A stretch of 64,000 bases of DNA from an uncultured Pelagimonas sp. (GTDB taxonomy: Bacteria > Pseudomonadota > Alphaproteobacteria > Rhodobacterales > Rhodobacteraceae), in NCBI GenBank assembly GCA_947497905.1, contig CANMIH010000017.1, positions 1 through 64,000 of the forward strand, in the 5' to 3' direction. Below are positions 53,479 to 63,291 of the stretch, in pieces; position 1 is the first letter of the stretch; each line of letters begins with the position of its first letter. The notes beneath the pieces are model-generated. The model was not told the origin of the DNA, did not search any database, and was given only the letters and a program-made list of their open reading frames with translations. Both the position numbers and the translations under genes were made by a program.

Positions 53479-54633
53479 TTATCCGCGCGTCAGGGCATCC
53501 GGCGTAGGCCCGGCATCCCCGTGCATCTCTTCGAAATCGAAATTATCAAGACGGCGCGCACGCTTACCGGCTTTGTCGGCGCTGACCTTGATCTCTTCGA
53601 TATCTTTGGCGGCCTGCCCAAAATGCCGATCCAGATTGGAAACCCGGGCGCTCAGACGGTCAACATCCGCATAAAGCAGACCCAGCTCCTTGCGAATGGC
53701 GCCGGCCTGTTCCCGCATGCGGGCATCTTTTAGAATCGCGCGCATTGTATTGAGAGTGGCCATGCACGTTGTAGGTGAAACGATCCAAACCCGCGCCTCA
53801 AACCCCTCGCGCACAAGTTCGGGGAAATGTGCGTGTAGCTCAGCGTAGACCGCCTCAGACGGCAAGAACATCACCGCACCGTCAGCCGTCTCGCCCTCAA
53901 TGATATAGCGGTCGCGAATGTCGCGAATATGTTTGCGCACCGACAGGCGAAAGGCCTGCGCCGCACGGGCGAGCTCGTCTTTGGTTTCCGACCGCTGCAT
54001 GGCCTCATAGCCCTCCAGCGGAAACTTGGCGTCCACCACAATCGGACCCGGGGGATTTGGCAAATGGATCAGACAATCGGCCCGCCGCCCATTGGACAAG
54101 GTCACTTGCCAAGAATAACTGTCGGACGGCAGCGCCTTGGACACAATGTCCTGCAGCTGGATCTCACCGAAGGCCCCGCGCGTTTGTTTGTTCGCCAGAA
54201 TATCCTGCAACGACAGCACATCTCCGGACAGTTTGGTGATATTGTCCTGCGCCTTATCAATGGCCTGCAACCGTTCGCCCAACTCGCCCAGCGAATGTGC
54301 CGTTCGGCGTGCAGAGACATGCAGGTTTTCGGTCATTTTATTGTGCACTTCGGCCAGACGCGTCTCAACTACCTGCAACATCGCGGTCTGGCTTTGCGCC
54401 TGCGCTTCGCTCACATGATGTAACCCGCCAGCCAGCCGCTCTTGCCCGTCGGACAGACTTTGCACCCGCGCGCCCAGATGGCTCATCTGCTGCGCCAAGG
54501 GGTCAACCATTCGGGTCGACCGCGCAACGGCGCGCAGGGTCAGAAGCACAAGAAAAATCAAAACCGCAAATGCCAAAACTAGCAGAACCAGAGGATCCTG
54601 CAGCGAAATTTCCTGTCCATTAATGGTCATCAC
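53479..54633 (-). CDS. rmuC: RmuC-family protein
   Basis: A 384-residue membrane-anchored protein: an N-terminal helix (LVLLVLAFAVLIFLVLLTL, about 14-32), a long coiled coil (about 40-140), then the RmuC nuclease-like domain (GAFGEIQLQDIVSKALPSDSYSWQV; PIVVDAKFPLEGYEAM with the D..K pair). RmuC limits sequence inversions and acts in recombination or phage defence. It overlaps mutL by 4 bp. Confidence 0.86.
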   Translation of the reverse strand: MMTINGQEISLQDPLVLLVLAFAVLIFLVLLTLRAVARSTRMVDPLAQQMSHLGARVQSLSDGQERLAGGLHHVSEAQAQSQTAMLQVVETRLAEVHNKMTENLHVSARRTAHSLGELGERLQAIDKAQDNITKLSGDVLSLQDILANKQTRGAFGEIQLQDIVSKALPSDSYSWQVTLSNGRRADCLIHLPNPPGPIVVDAKFPLEGYEAMQRSETKDELARAAQAFRLSVRKHIRDIRDRYIIEGETADGAVMFLPSEAVYAELHAHFPELVREGFEARVWIVSPTTCMATLNTMRAILKDARMREQAGAIRKELGLLYADVDRLSARVSNLDRHFGQAAKDIEEIKVSADKAGKRARRLDNFDFEEMHGDAGPTPDALTRG

Positions 54634-56501
54634 GTGCGCCCAAACAGCCGTTCAATATCGGACAGTTTTAGCTCAACATAGGTCGGTCGGCCATGGTTGC
54701 ATTGCCCCGAATGCGGGGTCGCCTCCATTTCGCGCAACAAAGCGTTCATTTCTTCGGCACGCATACGCCGGCCAGAGCGAATTGACCCGTGACAGGCCAC
54801 GCGGCTGAGGATGGCTTCGATCTTTTCTTTCACCAGCTGGCTTTCCCCCAGATCCGACAACTCATCAAGGATATCAAAGATCAACGCCTTGGCATTCACC
54901 TCCCCCAGAATGGCCGGAGTTTCACGCACGGCAATGGCACCACCGCCAAAGCTTTCGAGAGTGAACCCCATCTGAGAGAGATCTTCGGCGACGGACATGA
55001 TCCGCGCCTGATCATCTGCAGAGAGATCGACGACTTCGGGGATCAATAGCGCCTGCGCGGCCACGCCGGTCTCTGCCATCTGGCGCTTGAGCTTTTCATA
55101 AACCAGGCGTTCGTGGGCCGCGTGTTGGTCCACAATCACCAGCCCATCTTCGGTCTGGGCAATGATGTAGTTCTCGTGCACTTGCCCGCGTGCCGCGCCC
55201 AGAGGCAGCGCCTCGACCGGGGCCGGGATCTCATCAGGTTGCGACGGCACAAATGGGTCGGGCTCAACGACACGCGCCGAATAGCTGTGATCCAGCTCGG
55301 CAAATCCGGGGGCTTGCGCCTGATAAGACGCGGTCCGCGCCGCCTGAGACGGGCGATCCATTTGATAGACCCGGGGAGGCGGTGTGTAAGATGCACCTGC
55401 AGGCGTGGGGGTCTCGACACGCATGGCACCCAGAGTTTCGCCCGCAATGGTGGTCGACGCCCGATGCCCGGCCTCGGCAAGCGCGTGGCGCAGTGACGAG
55501 ACAATCAAACCACGCACCAGACCGGGATCGCGAAACCGAACTTCGGATTTGGCTGGATGCACGTTCACATCCACCTTGTGAGGATCGCAGTCGACGAACA
55601 ACGCCACCGCTGGGTGACGATCACGTGACAGGAAATCCTGATAGGCACCACGCAGCGCCCCGATCAAGGTTTTGTCCCGCACAGGACGGCCATTCACAAA
55701 CAGATGCTGCATCACCGCATTACCGCGAGAATAGGTGGGCAGTGCCGCATAGCCTGTCAGACGTATTTCTTCTCGCTCAGCCTCGATTGGCAAGGCGTTG
55801 TCGACAAATTCCTTGCCCATAACGTGGGCCAGACGCCCCCGCAGCGCATCAAACAGATCTCCGGTCTCGGGTTCCACGCGAAAGGTCACACGGTCCTGCC
55901 CGCCGGACACATCGCGCAGCGTAAACCCAACCGAAGGTTCAGCCATGGCCAGACGCTTGATGGTGTCGCTGATCGCCATCATCTCAGACCGGTCGCTGCG
56001 CAGAAATTTCAAACGCGCCGGGGTGGCAAAAAACAGATCGCGCAGGGTGACCACCGTACCGCCATTCAGCGCACAGGGTTTCAATGCCGCCTGAACACCT
56101 CCGTCGACGCTCAGCTCCATCGCCTCGAACCCCTCGGCCCGGCTTTGAATTGTCAACCGCCCCACCGCGCCAAGAGAAGGCAAGGCTTCGCCACGAAAGC
56201 CAAAGGAATGGATATTCAACAGATCCGTGCCATCGATTTTCGAGGTTGCATGGCGTGACAACGCCAACGGCAGGTCATCCGGTGTCATGCCACAGCCGTC
56301 ATCCCGCACGCGGATCAGTGTTTTGCCACCATCCGCGATCTCAACGCTAATCCGGCGAGAACCAGCATCAATGGCATTTTCAACCAGCTCTTTAACGGCG
56401 GATGCCGGACGTTCGACCACCTCTCCCGCAGCAATTCGGTTGATGGCGGCATCATCCAGCTGTCGAATAACTGGGCGCATATTGGGGGCATGGGTGTTCA
56501 T
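54630..56501 (-). CDS. mutL: DNA mismatch repair protein MutL, endonuclease type
   Basis: A 623-residue MutL. The N-terminal GHKL ATPase is intact (ENAIDAGSRRI; DDGCGM; HATSKI; GFRGEALPSL). The C-terminal domain carries DQHAAHERLVYEK (from D458), matching the nickase motif DQHA-x2-E-x4-E, along with ACHGSIRSG and QCNHGRPTYVEL near the end. It therefore belongs to the endonuclease type used where MutH is absent. An alternative start at the second Met loses 7 residues. Confidence 0.93.
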   Translation of the reverse strand: MNTHAPNMRPVIRQLDDAAINRIAAGEVVERPASAVKELVENAIDAGSRRISVEIADGGKTLIRVRDDGCGMTPDDLPLALSRHATSKIDGTDLLNIHSFGFRGEALPSLGAVGRLTIQSRAEGFEAMELSVDGGVQAALKPCALNGGTVVTLRDLFFATPARLKFLRSDRSEMMAISDTIKRLAMAEPSVGFTLRDVSGGQDRVTFRVEPETGDLFDALRGRLAHVMGKEFVDNALPIEAEREEIRLTGYAALPTYSRGNAVMQHLFVNGRPVRDKTLIGALRGAYQDFLSRDRHPAVALFVDCDPHKVDVNVHPAKSEVRFRDPGLVRGLIVSSLRHALAEAGHRASTTIAGETLGAMRVETPTPAGASYTPPPRVYQMDRPSQAARTASYQAQAPGFAELDHSYSARVVEPDPFVPSQPDEIPAPVEALPLGAARGQVHENYIIAQTEDGLVIVDQHAAHERLVYEKLKRQMAETGVAAQALLIPEVVDLSADDQARIMSVAEDLSQMGFTLESFGGGAIAVRETPAILGEVNAKALIFDILDELSDLGESQLVKEKIEAILSRVACHGSIRSGRRMRAEEMNALLREMEATPHSGQCNHGRPTYVELKLSDIERLFGRT

Positions 56502-56563
56502 TCCACAAAACCTAGCAGAACGGCTCTGATTCTAAAAACTGAAACCGGCGGACCGTCGGGGCC

Positions 56564-57178
56564 TTAGTCTCTCGGATCAAACATCTGCCGTGCCAACAGA
56601 ATCCGCAATCCAGCTGTGACAAAACACAAGGCACCGAAAACCCATGCCATCGGAGCAAAGAAGGCAGGCCAAAGACAGAGCGCCACGAAGAATCCTATGG
56701 TTTCTGTTCCCTCGAGCAAGCCACCTGCAAAATAGAGCGATTTCGAGCCACGCTCGCGCGTTTCCATGCCCTGTTGTTCTGCCAAAACCGCATAGCCAAG
56801 AAAAGTTGCGCCGTTGAAATAGAAACTGGTCAGCAACCAGGCCCCTGCCGCACCGTTCGATGTTGGGTCGGCCCAGACAAAGGCCATGGGGATCGCACCG
56901 TAGAAGAGGAAGTCACAGGTGATATCGAGATATCCACCAAAACGCGTTTTCTGGCTGGCCCGCGCCACGGCGCCATCCAGCCCATCTGCCAACCGCGACA
57001 GCAGAACCAAAAGCAAACCGAGGTAAAACTGTTGGAGAGCCAGAGCGGCCGCGGCACACAGGCCAAACACCAGCCCCATCAAAGTCACCCCATTCGCAGA
57101 GACGCCTTTACGTGCCAGACCACGGCCCAGCGCATTCAAAGGGGGATCAATCAGTGGTCGGATGCGAGAGTCGAGCAT
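56564..57178 (-). CDS. CDP-alcohol phosphatidyltransferase-family protein
   Basis: A 204-residue inner-membrane enzyme with about five hydrophobic segments and the family motif DGLDGAVARASQKTRFGGYLDITCD (D-G-x2-A-R-x8-G-x3-D-x3-D). It transfers a phosphatidyl group from CDP-diacylglycerol to an alcohol; which one (glycerol phosphate, choline, serine, inositol) cannot be told. The start at 57178 removes a basic, proline-rich extension. Confidence 0.8.
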   Translation of the reverse strand: MLDSRIRPLIDPPLNALGRGLARKGVSANGVTLMGLVFGLCAAAALALQQFYLGLLLVLLSRLADGLDGAVARASQKTRFGGYLDITCDFLFYGAIPMAFVWADPTSNGAAGAWLLTSFYFNGATFLGYAVLAEQQGMETRERGSKSLYFAGGLLEGTETIGFFVALCLWPAFFAPMAWVFGALCFVTAGLRILLARQMFDPRD

Positions 57179-57279
57179 GGTTTCCTGAAAGCGATGAAGA
57201 GGTCTTTCCGACCTACTCCGCCCAGCGCCATGCCGCAACGCCAATGCCCAATTGCGACAATAGGCTTACAGGGACGTGA

Positions 57280-58503
57280 TCACCCATCAACAGCGGCTTG
57301 GTACCATTTGCGGATGGCTGCGCGCTCGTCATCATCAATGAACGAGATGTTTGCCGGGGGCATGGCATGGCTCACCCCCGCCTGCAGATAGATGTCGCGC
57401 GCGAAATGCGCGACCTGTGCTTCCGTTTCCAGTCGCACCCCTTTGGGCGCCCAATAGAGCCCATCCCAGACCGGTTCCGCAGAATGACACATAGAACAGC
57501 GTCCCAGAACAATGTCATGCACCTCTTCAAACCCCGCCGCTTCGGCAAATCGCAGATCCGACCGGCGCACCTCCTCCACATCATCCGCCTTGAACAGCGG
57601 CGCCGTTGAAAGCCCCATAACCGCAATAAACAGAATGACAGTTACCAACCATGCGCCCCAAGGCATGCCTTTGCGCGCATGCATGCTGTTGAAGAAATGC
57701 CGGATCGAAACGCCCATCAGGAACACAAGGCTGGCGATCAACCACGTGTATTCCGTGCCAAAGGCCAAAGGATAGTGGTTCGACAGCATCATGAAGATCA
57801 CGGGCAGGGTCAGATAGTTGTTATGGGTCGAACGCTGTTTGGCAATCTTGCCGTATTTCGCATCCGGTGTGCGACCTGCGATCAGATCCGCCACAACAAT
57901 CTTCTGATTGGGAATGATAATCATAAACACATTTGCGCTCATGATCGTGGCGGTGAAGGCCCCAAGATGCAACAGAGCTGCGCGTCCCGTAAAGACGTTG
58001 GTGTAAAACACCGCCATCCCGACGAGCACAAAGAACAACGCCACCATCAGAACCGTCTGATTGGCATTCACAAAGACGTTGCAGAGGGTGTTGTAGACCA
58101 ACCAGCCAAACGCCAGGGACGCGATGGAGATACCAATGGCCTGCCACGGCGCAAGATCGGCAATATTGGGGTCGATCAAATAGAACTCAGCGCCGAGGTA
58201 ATAAACCAAGGCTAAGAGAGCAAAGCCCGATAACCAGGTGGCATAGCTTTCCCATTTGAACCAAACGAGGTCTGAGGGCATCTGATCCGGCGCCACCAGA
58301 TACTTCTGGATGTGATAAAACCCGCCCCCATGCACCTGCCATTCTTCGCCATCGGCACCCGTGGCCAGATTGCGATCCCGGTGAAGTCCCAGATCCAGCG
58401 CGATAAAATAGAACGACGAGCCGATCCAGGCGATGGCTGTGATCACATGAAGCCAGCGCACGGCAAATTCAGCCCATGCGCCAAAGGTGGCGAGATCATA
58501 CAT
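57280..58503 (-). CDS. puuD: Urate hydroxylase PuuD
   Basis: A 407-residue integral membrane urate hydroxylase with a C-terminal cytochrome c domain. Eight or so membrane segments (WLHVITAIAWIGSSFYFIALDLGLHRDR carries conserved histidines) cover residues 15-310, and the haem site is CSMCHSAEP (about 345). It oxidises urate to 5-hydroxyisourate and passes electrons to the respiratory chain, in place of a soluble urate oxidase. The divergent LysR gene may control it. Confidence 0.9.
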   Translation of the reverse strand: MYDLATFGAWAEFAVRWLHVITAIAWIGSSFYFIALDLGLHRDRNLATGADGEEWQVHGGGFYHIQKYLVAPDQMPSDLVWFKWESYATWLSGFALLALVYYLGAEFYLIDPNIADLAPWQAIGISIASLAFGWLVYNTLCNVFVNANQTVLMVALFFVLVGMAVFYTNVFTGRAALLHLGAFTATIMSANVFMIIIPNQKIVVADLIAGRTPDAKYGKIAKQRSTHNNYLTLPVIFMMLSNHYPLAFGTEYTWLIASLVFLMGVSIRHFFNSMHARKGMPWGAWLVTVILFIAVMGLSTAPLFKADDVEEVRRSDLRFAEAAGFEEVHDIVLGRCSMCHSAEPVWDGLYWAPKGVRLETEAQVAHFARDIYLQAGVSHAMPPANISFIDDDERAAIRKWYQAAVDG

Positions 58504-58598
58504 GGCGGTCTCCTGTTTTTCGTCAGGCTATACAATTCATGCTTTAAATGATAATCCTTGAAAATCCCAAGGCACTTTCAAATTTCCCCGAAAAGCGT

Positions 58599-59513
58599 AT
58601 GGCCTATATCGACAATATCCGCATGTTCGTCCGGGTGTACGAACTTGGCAGCATGTCCGCCGCCGCCCGAGACCAGCGCACATCCCCTGCGGTGTCATCG
58701 TCGCGTATTGCCGAGTTAGAGCGGCATTTGGGCGTACGCCTGTTCAATCGCACAACCCGCGCTTTACACCCTACCGAACATGGCCGTCTGTTTTATGACG
58801 GCGCGCGCGGCATCCTTGAAAGCATTTCAGAGGCCGAAGGCACCGTCATGGAGGCGGCGCAGACACCAAAGGGCACCCTTTTTGTCGCCGCCCCTTTGGG
58901 GCTGGGACGGCGTGTGATCGCCCCTGCCATTCCTGCCTTTCGCGCGCTCTATCCCGAAGTGGACATCCGTCTGCGCCTGTCTGATCGCATCGTTGACGTC
59001 ACAACCGAAGGTCTGGACCTTGCGCTTCATCTGGGGCCACTCAATGACAGTGATCTGAAAGTGCGCGTCATTGCCGAATGCCCTCGCGTGCTAGTTGCTG
59101 CACCTCAGTATGTCGAAGCGCGGGGCAACCCAAGCTGCGGGGCTCAGCTGCTTCAGGACAAACATGACTGCCTGAACTTGCGTTTTCCCGGCGCACAAGA
59201 GTTTCAATGGACCTTGCAAACCTCAAGCGGCCCCAAACGGTATGAGATCACGGGCCCATTGGAATCCGATGATGGCGATGTCCTGACCGAATGGGCCTTG
59301 ATGGGCTGTGGGATTATCCTCAAGCCACGGTTCGAAGTCGCTCACCATCTCGCATCGGGTGCTTTGGTTGAGGTTGGCCGAGACACGCCGCCACTGCCCG
59401 CTCAGCTTGCCTGCCTCTCGCCGTCACGGCGGCACCGAGATCCAAAGCTTCAGGTCTTTGCCGATTTCATCATTGAACGGTGTCGCGAAGCGTTGAAGGC
59501 TGCAGAGGCATAA
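58599..59513 (+). CDS. LysR-family regulator (CrgA/YafC-like), divergent from puuD
   Basis: A 304-residue LysR-type regulator; helix-turn-helix MFVRVYELGSMSAAARDQRTSPAVSSSRIAELE (about 8-40), RLFNRTTRALHPTEHG, then a ligand domain. The subgroup is the AaeR/CrgA-like branch. A start 51 bp upstream is possible, but MAYIDNIRMFVRV is the usual family opening. Position opposite puuD suggests purine-related or general stress control. The pair share a 95-bp gap. Confidence 0.82.
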   Translation: MAYIDNIRMFVRVYELGSMSAAARDQRTSPAVSSSRIAELERHLGVRLFNRTTRALHPTEHGRLFYDGARGILESISEAEGTVMEAAQTPKGTLFVAAPLGLGRRVIAPAIPAFRALYPEVDIRLRLSDRIVDVTTEGLDLALHLGPLNDSDLKVRVIAECPRVLVAAPQYVEARGNPSCGAQLLQDKHDCLNLRFPGAQEFQWTLQTSSGPKRYEITGPLESDDGDVLTEWALMGCGIILKPRFEVAHHLASGALVEVGRDTPPLPAQLACLSPSRRHRDPKLQVFADFIIERCREALKAAEA

Positions 59514-59603
59514 GCAGAGCAATTCAAGCCCTTGCGCTGCCTTGAATTCAAGAGCATTCCTGTCACCAGATGACCACTCTGAGCAACCAAAGGCAAAGCA
59601 CCC

Positions 59604-60080
59604 ATGATCACACTCATCGTTGCACGGGCAAACAACAGCGCTATTGGGCGCGATGGGGATATTCCATGGCAACTGCCGGAAGATCTTAAAGCATTTCAGC
59701 GTGAGACGCTGGGAGGCGCCGTCATCATGGGGCGCAAAACATGGGACAGCCTTCCCAAAAAACCACTGCCAAACCGATTGAACATTGTGGTGTCCCGCGA
59801 TCCCGAGATCGCAGAGACAGTAGCCACTAATGTAACTGAGGCCATCTCAATTGCGCAGGCGCAGGGATACCAACGGATTTATGGCATTGGAGGTGCGGGC
59901 ATTTATGCGGAAATGCTTCCGCTGGCAGACCGTTTGATGATTTCCGAGGTCGATCTCGACGTCGCAGATGCGGACACGTTCTTTCCAGAGGTGGATCTCG
60001 AGGCCTGGACCGTCGTCAACCGCCACACGCTGCGCGAGACCGGCCCAACCTGTGTGCTGCAGGAATTCCTGCGGAAGTAA
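59604..60080 (+). CDS. folA: Dihydrofolate reductase
   Basis: A 158-residue DHFR: IVARANNSAIGRDGDIPWQLPEDLKAF at the start (the substrate-binding acidic residue in LPEDLK), GRKTWDSLP and NIVVSRD for NADPH, and GIGGAGIYAEML later. It regenerates tetrahydrofolate after thymidylate synthesis by ThyA (0.2 kb in this window). An AATTCAAG/CTTGAATT hairpin (59521-59548) precedes it. Confidence 0.95.
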   Translation: MITLIVARANNSAIGRDGDIPWQLPEDLKAFQRETLGGAVIMGRKTWDSLPKKPLPNRLNIVVSRDPEIAETVATNVTEAISIAQAQGYQRIYGIGGAGIYAEMLPLADRLMISEVDLDVADADTFFPEVDLEAWTVVNRHTLRETGPTCVLQEFLRK

Positions 60081-60133
60081 CCGCAAAATCTCCGCGCTCG
60101 CAGACCAAACTGGAGCGCGGAAATCAACGTCAC

Positions 60134-61081
60134 TTAAGCCTTGCCGTAGGGCACTCCTGGCAGAACACAGAGCATTTCATACAGGAAATTGCCCGCAATC
60201 ACGGCGGTGTTGCCTGAAGGGTCATAGGGCGGTGACACCTCTACAAGGTCACACCCCACAAGGTTCAGCCCACGACAGCCTCGAATGATTTCCAACCCCT
60301 GCTGTGTCATCAATCCGCCTGCTTCCACTGTGCCGGTACCGGGCGCGCAGGCAGGGTCCAGGCTATCGATGTCATAGGTCAGATAGACAGGCCGATCGCC
60401 GATTTGTTCGCGAATTCGGTCCATTAAGGGCGCGCAGGATTTGTACCAAAGCTCTTCCGCCTGAATGACGTTGAAGCCCCATTCGCGGGCAGTATCGAAA
60501 TCATCCGGCCCATACCCGGTACCGCGCAACCCGATTTGAAACACATTGGGAGCATCAAGAAGCCCCTCTTCATAGGCTCGGCGAAACGGCGTGCCATGGG
60601 CGATACTCTCGCCAAACATGTGTTCATTGATATCCGCATGGGCATCTACATGGATAAGTGCAACTGGCCCATGTTTTTTCGCAATCGACCGCAGAATGGG
60701 ATAGGTCAGCGTATGGTCCCCCCCCATCGTCAACGGGATCGCATCGTGGGTCAGAACCTCATCATAAAATGTCTCGATCCGGCGCACGCTATCTTTGAGA
60801 TCGAAGGTATTGATCGGGACGTCGCCAATGTCTGCCACCTGCAGCCCTTCAAACGGCGCCGCGCGGGTCCACATATTGTAAGGGCGCATCAATGTGCTTT
60901 CGGCGCGAATTTGGCGTGGCCCCAATCGCGTGCCCGACCTTTGGCTTGCGCCGATATCCATCGGAATACCAATAAAGGCCGCATCCAGGCCTTCCGCAGT
61001 TGCCGCTGACGGCAGTCGCATAAAGGTACCCGGCCCGCCAAAGCGCGGCATTTCATTGCCGCCAAGAGGTTGGTTTTTCAT
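60134..61081 (-). CDS. gbuA: Ureohydrolase, guanidinobutyrase/agmatinase type
   Basis: A 315-residue Mn-dependent ureohydrolase: metal ligands in MGGDHTLTYP, LIHVDAHADINEH and TYDIDSLDPACAPGTGT. The opening MKNQPLGGNEMPRFGGPGTFMRLP is the shape I know from Pseudomonas guanidinobutyrase GbuA, which hydrolyses 4-guanidinobutyrate to GABA and urea; agmatinase (SpeB) shares the motifs, so substrate is uncertain. The ATG at 61081 matches this opening; longer readings add 48 non-homologous residues. Confidence 0.82.
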   Translation of the reverse strand: MKNQPLGGNEMPRFGGPGTFMRLPSAATAEGLDAAFIGIPMDIGASQRSGTRLGPRQIRAESTLMRPYNMWTRAAPFEGLQVADIGDVPINTFDLKDSVRRIETFYDEVLTHDAIPLTMGGDHTLTYPILRSIAKKHGPVALIHVDAHADINEHMFGESIAHGTPFRRAYEEGLLDAPNVFQIGLRGTGYGPDDFDTAREWGFNVIQAEELWYKSCAPLMDRIREQIGDRPVYLTYDIDSLDPACAPGTGTVEAGGLMTQQGLEIIRGCRGLNLVGCDLVEVSPPYDPSGNTAVIAGNFLYEMLCVLPGVPYGKA

Positions 61082-61145
61082 CACTATCCTGTTGAGACTT
61101 TTTTCGTATTGGCCAGAGCATAGCTCTGAATTCCCAGCTGGCACC

Positions 61146-61179
61146 ACAAAAATCGCCCCCGCAGTAAACTGCGAGGGCG
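61146..61179 (-). terminator. Terminator of the ribose-type ABC operon
   Basis: CGCCCCCGCAGT (61154-61165) and ACTGCGAGGGCG (61168-61179) form a 12-bp stem with one mismatch and a two-base loop, followed on the minus strand by five T residues. It lies beyond the binding-protein gene, at the end of the operon. Confidence 0.78.
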
Positions 61180-61266
61180 CCTTCCGTCTCAGACGGTAAC
61201 GGATCAAAGTACACCACAATCTCAAAGTTTGAGAGCTCCAGTGCGAGACCGATCCCTCTGTTCAAC

Positions 61267-62217
61267 TCAATCGTACAGAACGGCCGAAATCTTTGGCTCG
61301 TCCATGTTGGAGGCGTCATAGTAGTAGAAACCGGTGTCGATCAGCGCCGGAACGGTTTCACCTTTGGTCGCCATAACGGCCGCTTTCACGGTCTCATAAC
61401 CGATACCAACTGGATTCTGGGTGATCGCACCCGCCATCAGACCATTGCGGATCGCATCTTTCTGGGCTTTGCCACTGTCATAACCAATGATGACCAGATC
61501 TTTCGCAGTGCCCAGTTCCTGTACACCATTCACAACGCCAATGGCCGACCCTTCGTTGGTACCGAAGATACCCGCCAGATCTGGGTTTGCCGTCAGGATC
61601 GCTTTGGTCACTTCGGTCGACTTCAGGTGATCGCCCTGACCGTACTGAACGGTCACAACCTCAATGCCGGGATATTCAGCTTTGATGCGGTTCACAAAGC
61701 CATCGCGACGGTCGATGCCGGTGCGGCTTGTCTGATCATGCGCGACAACCGCAACCTTGCCTTTACCGCCAATCAGCTCGGCCATTTTGTCCGCCGCCAA
61801 AGAGGCCGCTGCAACGTTGTCAGTTGTTGCGGTGGACAGGGGGATGTCGCTGTCGACGCCACTATCAAAGGCGATGACAGGAATACCCGCTTTGTGGGCC
61901 TGACGCAGCAGTGGAATGGCGGCCTGGCTATCCAGCGCAGCAAACCCAAGAGCCGCGGGTTTGTTGGCCAGAGCTGCGGCTAGCATGTCGATCTGACGAT
62001 CAACCATGGTCTCATTGTCCGGACCTTCAAAGGTGATCCGCACCCCCATTTCGGTCGCGGCCTGTTCCGCGCCCTGTTTTACGGCCTGCCAGAACTGGTG
62101 CTGAAAGCCTTTCGACACCAGCGGGACATAGAGCTCATCGGCAGCATGTGCCACGGACGCGGGCCCCATCAAGGCAACTGCACTGAGCGCCCCCATCAGA
62201 AAACGACGTGTAAACAT
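61267..62217 (-). CDS. rbsB: Ribose-type sugar-binding protein
   Basis: A 316-residue family-2 periplasmic binding protein (RbsB fold). The signal is FTRRFLMGALSAVALMGPASVAHA, with a twin-arginine motif that may allow Tat export. Ligand-binding blocks: LYVPLVSKGFQHQFWQAVKQGAEQAA and PVIAFDSGVDSD, with IIGYDSGKAQKDAI. The sugar is not readable; ribose, galactose, galactofuranose or sugar alcohols are all candidates. It is the first product after the permease in the transcript order and ends before a terminator. Confidence 0.84.
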   Translation of the reverse strand: MFTRRFLMGALSAVALMGPASVAHAADELYVPLVSKGFQHQFWQAVKQGAEQAATEMGVRITFEGPDNETMVDRQIDMLAAALANKPAALGFAALDSQAAIPLLRQAHKAGIPVIAFDSGVDSDIPLSTATTDNVAAASLAADKMAELIGGKGKVAVVAHDQTSRTGIDRRDGFVNRIKAEYPGIEVVTVQYGQGDHLKSTEVTKAILTANPDLAGIFGTNEGSAIGVVNGVQELGTAKDLVIIGYDSGKAQKDAIRNGLMAGAITQNPVGIGYETVKAAVMATKGETVPALIDTGFYYYDASNMDEPKISAVLYD

Positions 62218-62283
62218 AACTTCTCCTCCAGGTTGAATTCACACTTGTTGTTTTGGTTGCTTTGTTCGAGCGGGCTTTCGGCC

Positions 62284-63291
62284 TCACCCGGTCTTTCCGC
62301 GCCGCACCATGTCGGCGTAAACTGCGAGAATAATGATCACACCGGTGACCACTGTCTGCCATTCCTGCGCCACCGAAAGCACCCGCAAGCCATTGGTCAG
62401 CACCGCCATGATCAAGGCTCCGATCAATGTCCCAAGGATGGTTCCACGACCGCCGGACAAGGATGTGCCCCCGATCACGACCGCTGCGATGGCCTCAAGT
62501 TCGTAACCCAGACCAAGCGCGGGCTGAGCCGAATTCAGGCGCGAGGCAATCAGGATACCGCCGATACCACAGATGCCGCCTGCCAGCGCATAAATCCGCA
62601 TCTTCCACATATCGGTGTTGACGCCAGACAGGCGCACGGCCTCTTCGTTTGAGCCCAGCGCAAAGGCATACCGACCGAGAACCGTGCGACCCAAGATATA
62701 GGCTGCGACGCCCGCCATGATGAACAGGATCAGCACACCATTGGGGATCGGCAACGCTGGGAAGACTTCACCAATCAGCGACCCACGCGAGATCAGATCA
62801 AACCCCGGCGTGTCATTGAAATAGATCGGTCGGGTGCCCGAGATCACCAGAGACAGGCCTTTAAGGATCAGCATCATACCCAGCGTGGCAATGAACGGCG
62901 GGATCTTCATTTTGGCGACAAAGGTCCCCGAGATCAGGCCGCAGAGCGCTCCGGCCCCAATGGCTGCGATCACGCCCAACAAAAGCGGCATTCCCAGGTA
63001 GGTCAGGACCACGCCCGCAATCACGGCACAGAAGGTCATTAAGGTGCCAACAGATAGATCGATGCCGCCCGTGATGATGACCAGTGTCGCCGCAATCGCC
63101 AGCACCCCGTTTACCGAGGTCGCCTGAAGAATGGCGATCATATTGGAGGTCTGCATAAAGTTGGGCGAGGCGATCGAAAAGCCGATCAACAGCATGATCA
63201 GGCTCGCGAAGGCCAGAAGCTTTTGATAGGCGCCACCCTCGGCCAGACCGCGCGCGGGCTTTTTCTCGCTTGCTTCACTCACTGTGGTCAT
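62284..63291 (-). CDS. rbsC: Ribose-type ABC sugar permease
   Basis: A 335-residue inner-membrane permease of the RbsC class with about ten hydrophobic segments; [25 protein letters not shown] and [24 protein letters not shown] are the class signatures. It overlaps the ATPase gene by 4 bp. Confidence 0.87.
   Translation of the reverse strand: MTTVSEASEKKPARGLAEGGAYQKLLAFASLIMLLIGFSIASPNFMQTSNMIAILQATSVNGVLAIAATLVIITGGIDLSVGTLMTFCAVIAGVVLTYLGMPLLLGVIAAIGAGALCGLISGTFVAKMKIPPFIATLGMMLILKGLSLVISGTRPIYFNDTPGFDLISRGSLIGEVFPALPIPNGVLILFIMAGVAAYILGRTVLGRYAFALGSNEEAVRLSGVNTDMWKMRIYALAGGICGIGGILIASRLNSAQPALGLGYELEAIAAVVIGGTSLSGGRGTILGTLIGALIMAVLTNGLRVLSVAQEWQTVVTGVIIILAVYADMVRRGKTG

Noticed and set aside
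59521-59548. AATTCAAG/CTTGAATT hairpin before folA as a riboswitch or terminator
   Set aside because: A short A/T-rich stem with no T-run and no known ligand-binding core; mentioned only as a local dyad.
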